Below are positions 41,627 through 49,656 of a DNA stretch of 64,000 nt, piece by piece. Position numbers and translations under genes: made by a program. The stretch spans positions 62,001 to 126,000 of the forward strand of contig DATENM010000002.1 in NCBI GenBank assembly GCA_035275065.1, read 5' to 3'. Within the stretch, counting starts at the first letter, position 1. Every line of letters begins with the position of its first letter. This DNA is from Blastocatellia bacterium. Lineage in GTDB: Bacteria; Acidobacteriota; Blastocatellia; UBA7656. The notes beneath the pieces were generated by a model. The model ran no database searches. It was not told where the DNA came from and worked only from the letters and a program-made list of their open reading frames with translations.

Positions 41627-42664
41627 TCATCCTCTCGGCTTGAACTGACTGGCCGAGGTCAGCTCTTGATAGAGCTGCTTCTCGCGCTCGTTCGGGTGGG
41701 TCGGCACGACGATCTTCAAACGGACGTAGAGGTCGCCGCGCCCGCCACCGCGTTTGTTCAAGCCCTGCCCGCGCAGCCGCAAACGCTGACCGCTCTGCGA
41801 GCCGGCGGGGACTTTCATTTCCGCCTTGCCGTCAATCGTCGGCACTTCAATCGTCGCGCCAAGCACGGCTTCAGACGCCGTCAACGGCACGTCCGTGGTT
41901 AAATCGTCGCCCGTCACCGTAAAGGCCGGATGCGGCTTGAGCTGTAGCCGGACAAAGAGGTCGCCGGCCTCACCGCCGCCGGCGCCGGGCTGCCCTTGCT
42001 TCGGCAGCTTGATGACCGAGCCGGCGCGCGCCCCCGGCGGGATGTTCACTTCAATCGTCTTCGGGCTTAACACCTGCCCCGTGCCTCTGCACGCCGTACA
42101 GACGACGCCGCTCGACATGCCTGTGCCGTTGCAGGTCGGGCAGGCGCGCACCGCTTGCAAGGTGATGCGGTGCCGCCCGCCGCGATGCGCGTCTTCAAGC
42201 GCAATCTCCATTTCGGCTTCGGCGTCCTGGCCGCGCGCCCGCCCGCGTGGGCGCGCCCGGCGTGGGTCGGCGGGACCAGCCTCACGGCTGCCGCCAAAGA
42301 GCATTTCAAAGAAATCGCTAAACGCGCCGCCGCCCGCCCCTGCGCCTTGTGCGCCCGCCGCGCCGCCGAAAATGTCGCGCAGGTTGCCGAAATCAACATT
42401 CACCTGGCCCCAACCCGGCGGCGGCGTAAACTCGGCGCCGTCGCGCCAGTTCGCCCCAAGCTGATCGTAACGCTTGCGCTTTTCGGGGTCGGAGAGGACT
42501 TCGTTAGCCTCGTTGATCTCCTTGAACCTTTCTTCGGCGGCTTTGTCTCCAGGGTTCAAATCCGGGTGGTGCTTGCGTGCCAGCTTGCGATACGCCTGGC
42601 GTATCTGATCCTCGCTGGCCTCGCGTTTCACTCCCAGAATCTCGTAATAATCTTTAAATCTCAC
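41627..42664 (-). CDS. DnaJ-family co-chaperone with a half zinc finger
   Basis: The 345-residue protein has an N-terminal J-domain with the HPD motif (KLARKHHPDLNPGDK, about residue 33), a Gly/Phe-rich region, and the C-terminal substrate-binding domains. Classical DnaJ has four CxxCxGxG motifs; here only two are present (CPTCNGTG and CTACRGTG), so the zinc finger is half size. This places it between type I DnaJ and CbpA-like proteins. It stimulates DnaK ATPase and delivers clients, and with ClpB downstream would serve disaggregation. A strong sigma-70-type promoter lies 80 bp upstream. No dnaK or grpE is in the window. Confidence 0.9.
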   Translation of the reverse strand: MRFKDYYEILGVKREASEDQIRQAYRKLARKHHPDLNPGDKAAEERFKEINEANEVLSDPEKRKRYDQLGANWRDGAEFTPPPGWGQVNVDFGNLRDIFGGAAGAQGAGAGGGAFSDFFEMLFGGSREAGPADPRRARPRGRARGQDAEAEMEIALEDAHRGGRHRITLQAVRACPTCNGTGMSSGVVCTACRGTGQVLSPKTIEVNIPPGARAGSVIKLPKQGQPGAGGGEAGDLFVRLQLKPHPAFTVTGDDLTTDVPLTASEAVLGATIEVPTIDGKAEMKVPAGSQSGQRLRLRGQGLNKRGGGRGDLYVRLKIVVPTHPNEREKQLYQELTSASQFKPRG

Positions 42665-42745
42665 CGCTCTTTTGCCTCAATCCCCCTGCGAACTGCCAGC
42701 CTTGATGCTGTGTTATCTTGCTTGTTCAAACTGAAATTTGCATCA

Positions 42746-42779
42746 ATAACAGCATAAAATATGAGTCTATTATTGTCAA
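42746..42779 (-). promoter_or_regulatory. Strong promoter with overlapping palindrome, upstream of dnaJ
   Basis: On the minus strand TTGACA (42779-42774) and TATGCT (42756-42751) are 17 bp apart, a near-consensus sigma-70 pair. The palindrome ATGCTGTGTTAT (42705-42716) and ATAACAGCAT (42746-42755) overlaps the -10 box, so it might be an operator. It matches neither CIRCE nor HAIR consensus. Confidence 0.65.
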
Positions 42780-42976
42780 GTTTATCAAAAAGAAAAGTCG
42801 GCTGGCGGCAAGGATTCGCATTGCGGCCTCTCAGATAAGGATTGAAGGCAAGAATGGTTCCGCGCCTTTACGAGCGCCAAACGGGCCGGGGAGGCATCGA
42901 GGGCCGGGCTTACAGGTTAAAGCGAAACGCCTGACGCCCCAAGTGACTTTCAAAGCAAACGGGCGCAAGCGGTCGC

Positions 42977-43011
42977 AAAAAAAATGGGCCGACCCTTGAG
43001 AGTCAGCCCAT
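42977..43011 (-). terminator. Rho-independent terminator of the IPT/NHL gene
   Basis: On the minus strand a hairpin formed by ATGGGCTGAC and GTCGGCCCAT (one mismatch) is followed by eight T (A-run at 42977-42984). It lies about 25 bp after the stop of the IPT/NHL gene. Confidence 0.85.
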
Positions 43012-43035
43012 CCAGCTCGTTTTTTTGTCTTTCCC

Positions 43036-45252
43036 TTAACGCAGCGTGATCTGACGTATGCGTTGATTCTCTGTATCCACGACATAGAGGATGCCGTGCA
43101 GACGGTCTATGGCCAGGCCGCGCGGGTTGTCGAAATACGAATCCGCACCGGTGCCATCGCGGAAGCGCTCGGCCCCTTTGCCGGCCAGCGAGGTCACATT
43201 GCCTTGCGTGTCAACGCGGCGAATGTCGTTGTTGAGCACTTCCGAGACATACACTGTCCCGTCCGTATCCACCGCCAGGCCGATGGGCTGATTGAAGCTC
43301 GCTTCGCCCCGCGGGCCGTCGTCCTGCCCGGCGGCGCCGCTGCCGGCCAGCGTGCCGACGCGCCGCGTCGTCAGGTCAATGCGGCGGACGCGGTGATTGT
43401 TGGTGTCGGCGACATACAGCGTCTGACCGTCGAGCGATAAGGCCAGCCCGGTCGGCGTGTTGAAGCGCGTATTCGGCCCGATGCCGTCGGCAAAGCCCGG
43501 CACGCCGTTGCCGGCGAGCGTTTCGACCTGGCCATCGTGAATGCGGCGAATCGCATGGTTAGCCGCGTCTGCGACGTAGATCGAGCCGTCCGGCCCAATC
43601 ACCATATCGTCGGGCAAGCGGTAGGCCGCGCCGATCAGTGGTCCGTCGTGGAAGCCATCCAGGCCAATCTTCGTGCTGTTGAACGCCTTCTGTCGGTCGG
43701 CGCTGCCGATCTCGCGGTAATCGCCTGAGAAGGTGTCAACCGTGATCGTGCTTCCCGAGCGGCGGATGCGGCGGATGACATTGTTGCCGTTTTCGCTGAC
43801 GTAGACGGTGCCGTCGGCAGCGACAACGACGCCATTCGGGTACGAGAAGGTCGGCGCGTCGGTCGTGTCTGCCGAATCCTTATAGCCTTCTTTACCGGTG
43901 CCGGCCAACGTGCAGACTTCGCCGGTCGCCGGGTTCAGCGTGCGGATGACATGGTTCTGCTGATCCGTGATGTAGAGCAAGCCATCCGGCCCCAGCGCGA
44001 TGCGGCGCGGGCGGCGGAACATCGCCGTCGCTGCTGACACGCAGGCGTCCGTGTTAAAGCCTTCGCGCGCCACGCCGGCAAAGGTCGTCACCGTCACATC
44101 GGGCACCACCTGGAAGGTGAAGGTGCTGGTTACGACATCGCCCTTCTTGACCTGCACGGTGTGCGTGCCGGGGGCGGCGAGCAGATCGCTGCTGATCACG
44201 ACGGTCAAGCGGCGTTTGGTCAGGCCCTTGATCTTCGCCTCCTGTCCGTCGATGAGCGCCGTGGTCCCTTCGCCGAAGTTGTCGCCGACAATATCAATCG
44301 TCGCGCGGTCTTCGCCGACGCGAACGCGCAGCGGCGCCACCGTAAAGATGAAGGGATCGTCCGACGGGCTGACCGGCAGAATCTCGTCTTCCGACTGTAC
44401 GCCCTGCTGTTCGACGCGCACGATCAACTCGCCGGGTTGCGCCACCAGGTTGCCCGGCAGCGTCGCTTCGAGGTGTCCTTTTCTCGGCGTCGTCGGCAGC
44501 GCCACGCCGTTGACGACAATCTGCGCGTCGTCGTCGAAGACGCCGAAGACCTTCAGCAAGACGTCTTCGGTGCCGACCTCAAGGCGGGACGGTTCGAGGG
44601 CATTGATCCGCGGGGCGCGCGGCACGATGAAAAAGATTTCGGTGTTTGAATACTCGCCCTGTTTATTGACGACCGTGATGGGGATGCGTGCCGGCACGTT
44701 ATTGAATTTCTGCGGGACGATGAATTGCAAGCGGGTATCGTTGATGATGTCGAAGTTGACCGACTTGCCGCCGACGAGGACCTTGGTCACTTTGTCCAGC
44801 CCCTGGCCGGTAAGAAACGGCGCGATGACGCCGTTGGCGCCTTCCTGCACAGAGTTGATCGGCAGGCGGATGAAAAACTCAGTGGTCGGATCAACCACCG
44901 TCAGCGTCGCCGTCTGGCTGCTCTGGCCATCCGGGTTGCGCACGAAAAAGCTGTGCGTGCCGGGTGCGGCGACCACCGAAGCATCGACTTCGGCAACGAT
45001 CACTTTCTTGCTGACGACGCGGCTCGAAGCGAGCGGCTGGCCGTCAAGCACGATGACCGAGCCGTCAACGAAGCCGTGTCCTTCGATGCGCACCGTAAAG
45101 GTCGGCGCCCCCGTGCTGATCGTGTCGGGGCCGAGCTTATTCAATTCCGGCGCATCGGCTGCCTGCACGGTGGCGCGGCGGCTGATCTCAGGCAATAGCA
45201 GCATTGACAGCGTCAAGGCGATTGCCAGCGAATAGATGACTGCTTTTCTCAT
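43036..45252 (-). CDS. Secreted protein with IPT/TIG domains and NHL beta-propeller
   Basis: The 738-residue protein has a signal peptide (MRKAVIYSLAIALTLSMLLL), four IPT/TIG immunoglobulin-like domains (about residues 40-385, each with GxxFxxxxxVxxxG-type pattern, for example IEGHGFVDGSVIVLDGQPL), then a propeller of five or six NHL repeats (about 390-738) with motifs such as NTPTGLALSLDGQTLYVADT and LYVVDTENQRIRQI. Such proteins are exported and probably bind carbohydrate or protein. I chose the ATG at 45252 because it gives a clean signal peptide. It has its own terminator and lies alone. Confidence 0.85.
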   Translation of the reverse strand: MRKAVIYSLAIALTLSMLLLPEISRRATVQAADAPELNKLGPDTISTGAPTFTVRIEGHGFVDGSVIVLDGQPLASSRVVSKKVIVAEVDASVVAAPGTHSFFVRNPDGQSSQTATLTVVDPTTEFFIRLPINSVQEGANGVIAPFLTGQGLDKVTKVLVGGKSVNFDIINDTRLQFIVPQKFNNVPARIPITVVNKQGEYSNTEIFFIVPRAPRINALEPSRLEVGTEDVLLKVFGVFDDDAQIVVNGVALPTTPRKGHLEATLPGNLVAQPGELIVRVEQQGVQSEDEILPVSPSDDPFIFTVAPLRVRVGEDRATIDIVGDNFGEGTTALIDGQEAKIKGLTKRRLTVVISSDLLAAPGTHTVQVKKGDVVTSTFTFQVVPDVTVTTFAGVAREGFNTDACVSAATAMFRRPRRIALGPDGLLYITDQQNHVIRTLNPATGEVCTLAGTGKEGYKDSADTTDAPTFSYPNGVVVAADGTVYVSENGNNVIRRIRRSGSTITVDTFSGDYREIGSADRQKAFNSTKIGLDGFHDGPLIGAAYRLPDDMVIGPDGSIYVADAANHAIRRIHDGQVETLAGNGVPGFADGIGPNTRFNTPTGLALSLDGQTLYVADTNNHRVRRIDLTTRRVGTLAGSGAAGQDDGPRGEASFNQPIGLAVDTDGTVYVSEVLNNDIRRVDTQGNVTSLAGKGAERFRDGTGADSYFDNPRGLAIDRLHGILYVVDTENQRIRQITLR

Positions 45253-45617
45253 TCTCCCAATCTCCTTACTACGTTGGCGCAAGCCGACCGAATCAACCGG
45301 GCGATAATTGGCTGATGGATTCGGAGAGACACGGGCCGCGCTTTAAATCCCCTACCCTCTTGTTCGATTGCGGGTTCGCCCTACGATAGAAGTCGTGGCG
45401 AGCGAAATCTTGCAACAGAAAACCTGCAAAGACCGGCAGGCAAAGCTTGAATCACATTGGTTCATCAGTGCGCCTTGAGAGGTCTGACAGCGACTTAAAA
45501 TTATACCGACCCGCTGACAGATTCCACAAGCACAATGTCACAAAGGCCGTCCGCCGGCTTGGCCAAGCACCGCGCCGGCTGGTTAGAATGCTATTTTCGA
45601 CAAAGGAGGCGACGGCG
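45253..45617. other. Divergent intergenic region
   Basis: This 365-bp gap separates the IPT/NHL gene from the aldo/keto reductase gene, which are transcribed apart. AAGGAGG (45603-45609) serves the reductase. A weak promoter-like pair TTGGCC (45559) and TAGAAT (45584) with 19-bp spacing lies before it. I see no gene or repeat. Confidence 0.45.
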
Positions 45618-46610
45618 ATGAAGATCAAGCGATTGGGGCGAACCGGGCTGAAAGTCACCGAAATCTGTCTCGGCACCATGACGTTCGGCCACCAATGCGA
45701 CGAGCCGACATCGTTTGCCATCATGGACGAAGCCGCCGCGCGCGGCGTCAACTTCATTGACACGGCGGACGTTTACCCTGTGCCGGTGGCGCTCGACAGC
45801 GTCGGACGCACCGAAGAGATCGTCGGGCGCTGGCTTGCAGGCAAGCGCGACAATTTCATCCTGGCGACCAAATGCCGTCACCCGATGGGCAAGCGCCCGA
45901 ATGACGCGGGGCTGTCGCGCAAGCACATCCTCGACGCCATCGAAGCGAGCCTGCGGCGCTTGCAGACCGATTACGTTGATCTCTATCAAGTCCACGCGCC
46001 CGATCCCGACACGCCGATTGATGAAACGCTCAGCGCCCTGGACGCCATCGTGCAGAGCGGCAAAGCGCGTTACGTCGGCTGCTCGAACTTCAAGGCCTGG
46101 GAGCTGGCGAAAGCGCTGTGGACGAGCGAGCGGCTGGGGGTGGCGCGCTTTGATTCGGCGCAGCCGCGCTACAATCTGTTGTCGCGCGACATCGAGGCCG
46201 AGCTGTTGCCGCTCTGCGTGGATCAAGGCGTCGGGGTGATCGTCTACAACCCGCTGGCCGGCGGCCTGCTCACCGGCAAGCATCACCGCGACGCGCCGCC
46301 CGCCGCCAACACGCGCTTCGCGGTGGCCGGCCGTATGTACCGCGAGCGTTACTGGAACGACGCCAACTTTGCGGCGGTCGAGCGCCTGCAAGGATTCTTC
46401 GCCGCGCGCGGCAAGGCGCTCACGCACGCGGCGATTGCCTGGGTCTTGCGGCAGCCGGGCGTCACCTCGGCCATCCTCGGCGCCACCAGCGCCGCGCAGC
46501 TCCGCGATTCGCTGCAAGCCATCGCTACAGAGCTGGACGACGAAGAGATGCAACAGCTCGGCGATGTCTGGTACGATCTGCCGAAACCCGCGCCGCCTTC
46601 TCAGAAATAA
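45618..46610 (+). CDS. Aldo/keto reductase
   Basis: The 330-residue NADPH-dependent oxidoreductase has a TIM-barrel with MKIKRLGRTGLKVTEICLGT, the catalytic Asp/Tyr region FIDTADVYPV, the Lys strand FILATKCRHP and the His strand YVDLYQVHAPDPDTPIDETL, completing the tetrad. The C-terminal QPGVTSAILGATSAAQLRDS is the usual cofactor loop. Members reduce a wide range of aldehydes and ketones, so the substrate is not known. AAGGAGG lies nine bases before the ATG at 45618; the earlier in-frame start at 45447 is not supported. It is monocistronic and followed by a palindromic element. Confidence 0.93.
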   Translation: MKIKRLGRTGLKVTEICLGTMTFGHQCDEPTSFAIMDEAAARGVNFIDTADVYPVPVALDSVGRTEEIVGRWLAGKRDNFILATKCRHPMGKRPNDAGLSRKHILDAIEASLRRLQTDYVDLYQVHAPDPDTPIDETLSALDAIVQSGKARYVGCSNFKAWELAKALWTSERLGVARFDSAQPRYNLLSRDIEAELLPLCVDQGVGVIVYNPLAGGLLTGKHHRDAPPAANTRFAVAGRMYRERYWNDANFAAVERLQGFFAARGKALTHAAIAWVLRQPGVTSAILGATSAAQLRDSLQAIATELDDEEMQQLGDVWYDLPKPAPPSQK

Positions 46611-46630
46611 TCGGGGCGTCTTTGAGCATG

Positions 46631-46776
46631 CAGCTCCGTTAGGAGCGCCATGTTTATAGTTACCGATGCATTCAATGGTACAAGCTCCGTAGGGGCGGAA
46701 TGTTGACATTGCGCCCCTACGGAGCTTGCTTCTTTTTCCTGCCTGCAACTATAAACATCACGTCCCTACGGGACTT
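46631..46776. repeat. Nested palindromic element (CTCCGTAGGGGCG / ATGTTTATAGTT arms)
   Basis: Outer arms of about 28 bp (46633-46661 and 46747-46775) share ATGTTTATAGTT and its complement; inner arms CAAGCTCCGTAGGGGCG (46681-46697) and its perfect complement (46712-46728) sit inside. The left outer arm also resembles the inner arm (AGCTCCGTTAGGAGCG), as if two related units were nested. It resembles REP/MITE-type elements mobilised by TnpA-REP proteins, but no such gene is here. Confidence 0.8.
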
Positions 46777-46802
46777 CTCAGAAAGCCTCTAAGGAGCCGT
46801 TG

Positions 46803-48353
46803 ATGCAAAAAATCGCTCGACTGGTTTGTCTGGCGCTCGCGTTGTTTGTCGTCGGGCCGCTCGTCCACGCGCAGGAGCGCGCCCGCGAGGTCACCATTCT
46901 CTACACCAACGACTTTCACAGCGCCTTCGACCCGATCCCGGCTTACTGGCTTGCCGGGTCGCCGCGACTCGGCGGCGCGGCGCACCTGGCGGCGCTCGTC
47001 AATCAAGTGCGCCGCCGCGACGAGACGGTCTTCCTCTTCGACACCGGCGATATGTTCACAGGCATGCTGTCGAACCTGACGCGCGGCGAGGCGCTGATGG
47101 AGATGATGATCAGCATGCGCTACGACGCCATGGCGATTGGCAATCATGAATTCGATTACGGCGCGGCGAATTTCGAGAAGCAAATGTACCGCGTGCCATT
47201 TCCCGTGCTCGGCGCCAACATCTTTTACAAAGGCACGACGCACCGCTACAGCCGCCCCTATACGATCATCGAGCGCGACGGCATACGGCTTGGCGTCATC
47301 GGCATCATCGGCGAAGACGCGCGCAGCGTCGCTTTGCCATCGGGCATCACCAATCTCGACTTTGCCGATCCCCTCCCCATCGTTCGCGAGCTGGTCAAAG
47401 AGCTAAAGCCGCAGGTTGACCTGATCGTCGTGCTGGCCCACCAGGGCAAGACCGGGCCGCAGCAGACCGACGCCGAAGCGCGCCCCGATGTGCAGCGCGA
47501 TTTCGACGAAGACATACGGCTGTGCGGCGAGGTCGAAGGCATCGATGTATTCGTCGGCGGCCACGCGCACCGCGGCATCGAGCAGCCTTACGTTCATCCA
47601 AAGACCGGCACATTGATCGTGCAGACCTATGGCTACGGCACGCGCCTCGGTTATCTGAAGCTCAAGCTGCAAGACCACAAAGTCATCTCGCACACCGGCG
47701 AGCTGCTGAAGGTGTGGAGCGACAAGCTGCCGGCGGACAAGGAAGTCGCCGCCAAGCTGGCCCGCTACAAACAGCAGGTCGCGCCGCAGATCGGCCAGGT
47801 CGTCGGCCACCTGAAAGCGCGACTGGTGCGCGATTACAATCGTGAATCGTCGCTCGGCGATTTCGTCACCGACGTCATTCGCGAAGCCAGCGGCGCAGAC
47901 ATCGGGTTGCAGAACGCCGGCGGCATTCGCGCCGACCTCCCGGCTGGCGCAGTGACCAAAGGCCACGTGCTCGACGCGCTGCCGTTCGTCAACGCCCTGA
48001 CCGTGTGCGAGATGAGCGGCGCACAACTCCGCGACATTCTGGAGCAGGGCTTATCGCTTGAGCGCGGCTTGATTCAAGTCTCCGGTCTGCGCGTGGTCTA
48101 CGATCTGAGCAAGCCCATTGGCCATCGCTTGATCGAGTTGCAGTTCAATGGCGCACCGGTTGAGGATCAGAAAACCTATCGCGTCGCCACGAGCAGTTTT
48201 CTCGCCGAAGGCGGCGACCTCTATCAAACTTTCTTGCAGACCAAACAGACGGATAGCGGAAAGATGCTTTCTGAAACCGTGATGGAGTATCTCGAAAAGC
48301 ATGGCGAAATTGCGCCGCCGAAGATGGGCCGCCTGATTCCCGCGGCGCGGTGA
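46803..48353 (+). CDS. Secreted 5'-nucleotidase / cyclic phosphodiesterase family protein
   Basis: The 516-residue protein has a signal peptide (ARLVCLALALFVVGPLVHAQ), an N-terminal calcineurin-like metallophosphatase domain with ILYTNDFHSAF, LFDTGDMFTG, AIGNHEFDYG, VLAHQGKTG and GGHAHRGIEQ, the usual two-metal ligands, and a C-terminal 5'-nucleotidase domain with SSLGDFVTDVIREASGADIG and QNAGGIRADLPAG. It would hydrolyse nucleotides in the periplasm for phosphate and nucleoside salvage. The ATG at 46803 follows AAGGAG. It is monocistronic. UshA/CpdB-like substrate preference cannot be told. Confidence 0.92.
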   Translation: MQKIARLVCLALALFVVGPLVHAQERAREVTILYTNDFHSAFDPIPAYWLAGSPRLGGAAHLAALVNQVRRRDETVFLFDTGDMFTGMLSNLTRGEALMEMMISMRYDAMAIGNHEFDYGAANFEKQMYRVPFPVLGANIFYKGTTHRYSRPYTIIERDGIRLGVIGIIGEDARSVALPSGITNLDFADPLPIVRELVKELKPQVDLIVVLAHQGKTGPQQTDAEARPDVQRDFDEDIRLCGEVEGIDVFVGGHAHRGIEQPYVHPKTGTLIVQTYGYGTRLGYLKLKLQDHKVISHTGELLKVWSDKLPADKEVAAKLARYKQQVAPQIGQVVGHLKARLVRDYNRESSLGDFVTDVIREASGADIGLQNAGGIRADLPAGAVTKGHVLDALPFVNALTVCEMSGAQLRDILEQGLSLERGLIQVSGLRVVYDLSKPIGHRLIELQFNGAPVEDQKTYRVATSSFLAEGGDLYQTFLQTKQTDSGKMLSETVMEYLEKHGEIAPPKMGRLIPAAR

Positions 48354-48368
48354 GCGACGCGTCGCGTT

Positions 48369-48935
48369 TCAGTCGCCGCTGTCGGCGGCTTCTTTGAGCT
48401 TGCGCTTGGCGAGCTGCTGACGCACGCCCTGTGTGTAGAGCTTGGCGAATTCGAGGATCGACAGTTTCTGCGGCGCGCCTTCGTAATAAAACGTGCAGGC
48501 GTTGCCGACCTCGCGTTGCAGCAGTTTCAAGTCCGTGGGGTCGAGCGGGAACTTCAGACAGGCTTGCGGCGCGGCGGGCGTCGTGTAGATGGCGCAGCGC
48601 GTGTTGAACGGCCCTTCATCAATGAAGAAGGGGCACTGGAATTGAATCTTGCAGCACAGCCCACAGCGGTTGCACTCGCCGCGCTGGTAAGCTTTATAAC
48701 GATAGAGCAGGTTGTCGGGCAGGAAGTTGGATAGAATCGTGCGCCGCAACGCCCCCCAGGTGTGGATCGAAAACGGCGCGCGGATGACTTTCTTGATAAC
48801 GGCGCGGAACATCTGGCCGTACATCCAGCGGCGCGATGGAACTTCAGGCGGCAGGGCAAACTCCTTTGCCGCGGGCACGGAGATGTTGGTGAAAACGTGA
48901 AGCACGCGCCCGCCCTGCGGTTTTTCCTCAGCCAT
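48369..48935 (-). CDS. YkgJ-type cysteine-cluster protein
   Basis: The 188-residue protein has the CxxCGxCC-type cluster of the YkgJ/Fe-S oxidoreductase-like family at about residue 95 (GECNRCGLCCKIQFQCPFF) and further cysteines in TRCAIYTTPAAPQACLKFPL and NACTFYYEG. These cysteines probably hold zinc or an Fe-S cluster. The function of the family is not known. Members with a C-terminal tail like this exist across bacteria. It ends 16 bp from the convergent nucleotidase gene and no hairpin separates them. Confidence 0.82.
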   Translation of the reverse strand: MAEEKPQGGRVLHVFTNISVPAAKEFALPPEVPSRRWMYGQMFRAVIKKVIRAPFSIHTWGALRRTILSNFLPDNLLYRYKAYQRGECNRCGLCCKIQFQCPFFIDEGPFNTRCAIYTTPAAPQACLKFPLDPTDLKLLQREVGNACTFYYEGAPQKLSILEFAKLYTQGVRQQLAKRKLKEAADSGD

Positions 48936-49200
48936 TATAAATCCTCATAAAGCGATTAAGATGATCGAATGCGCGTCCAGATGATGATTCAAGATTTGAA
49001 CTCGCGGGAATCTAGTCAAGTACTTGAAATGTGCAAGCGCTGTTCCGACCGGAACAGTCATACTAGCACCAAGATTCAGGCTCCGGCAAACATAAGTCAG
49101 CTCTGGTAATTCGTCCGGCGACGCGCGGCAGGCGGCCTTGTTCGATCTTCATTTCGCGCTTATGCTGTTTCGGTACATCCGGCCCGCGGAGCAAACAGCC

Positions 49201-49638
49201 ATGCCGACACCGAGATTTTGCAGCGAATGTGGCGCGGCCTTGCCGGCTGCGCGCCGCCTGACACTTGCTTGGGCGCATTGCGCCGCCTGCGCGCCGCGCT
49301 TTCGCGCCCGGCGCGCCCTTACTCTCACCAGCCTGTTGCTGCTGGTTGTCTTTGCGTTCGGCAGCGGGCGCTACCTCGCCCCGCAACGCACGGTTTATCT
49401 AATCGGCACGCCGATTGAGCCGCTGGCCAGCGCCGAGCCGGACGCGCGAGCGACCGCCAGCACTTCACCCTCCACACGCGAAGCGCGCGCGGCGAGCGCA
49501 ACAGACGAAGTCGTGACGATTTGCGGAGCGCCGACAAAATCGGGCAAGCCATGTCAGCGCAAGGTGAAGGGTGGCGGCTACTGCTATCAGCACCGCGACA
49601 AGTACGGGCAGAAGAAGTCCGGCGCGCCGCCGCAATGA
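49201..49638 (+). CDS. Zinc-ribbon membrane protein with DUF5763-like C-terminal cysteine motif
   Basis: The 145-residue protein has an N-terminal ribbon half (FCSECGAALP and HCAACAP), one membrane helix at about residues 41-60 (ALTLTSLLLLVVFAFGSGR), a low-complexity linker, and a tail ICGAPTKSGKPCQRKVKGGG followed by YCYQHRDKYG, the C-C-C-H pattern of DUF5763 zinc modules found in many small bacterial proteins. I chose the ATG at 49201 so that the ribbon starts the protein; the longer frame from 49138 has no signal. The function is unknown. Confidence 0.7.
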   Translation: MPTPRFCSECGAALPAARRLTLAWAHCAACAPRFRARRALTLTSLLLLVVFAFGSGRYLAPQRTVYLIGTPIEPLASAEPDARATASTSPSTREARAASATDEVVTICGAPTKSGKPCQRKVKGGGYCYQHRDKYGQKKSGAPPQ

Positions 49639-49656
49639 GCTTAATGCGCAATGCGC

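Noticed and set aside
42665..42800. CIRCE or HAIR heat-shock operators before dnaJ
   Set aside because: TTAGCACTC-N9-GAGTGCTAA is absent, and the CTTGAC...GACTCA resemblance to HAIR is only half a match.
42718..42999. A 93-residue frame on the plus strand between dnaJ and the IPT/NHL gene
   Set aside because: It covers the dnaJ promoter and a terminator, its product is basic and of low complexity, and no ribosome site precedes it.
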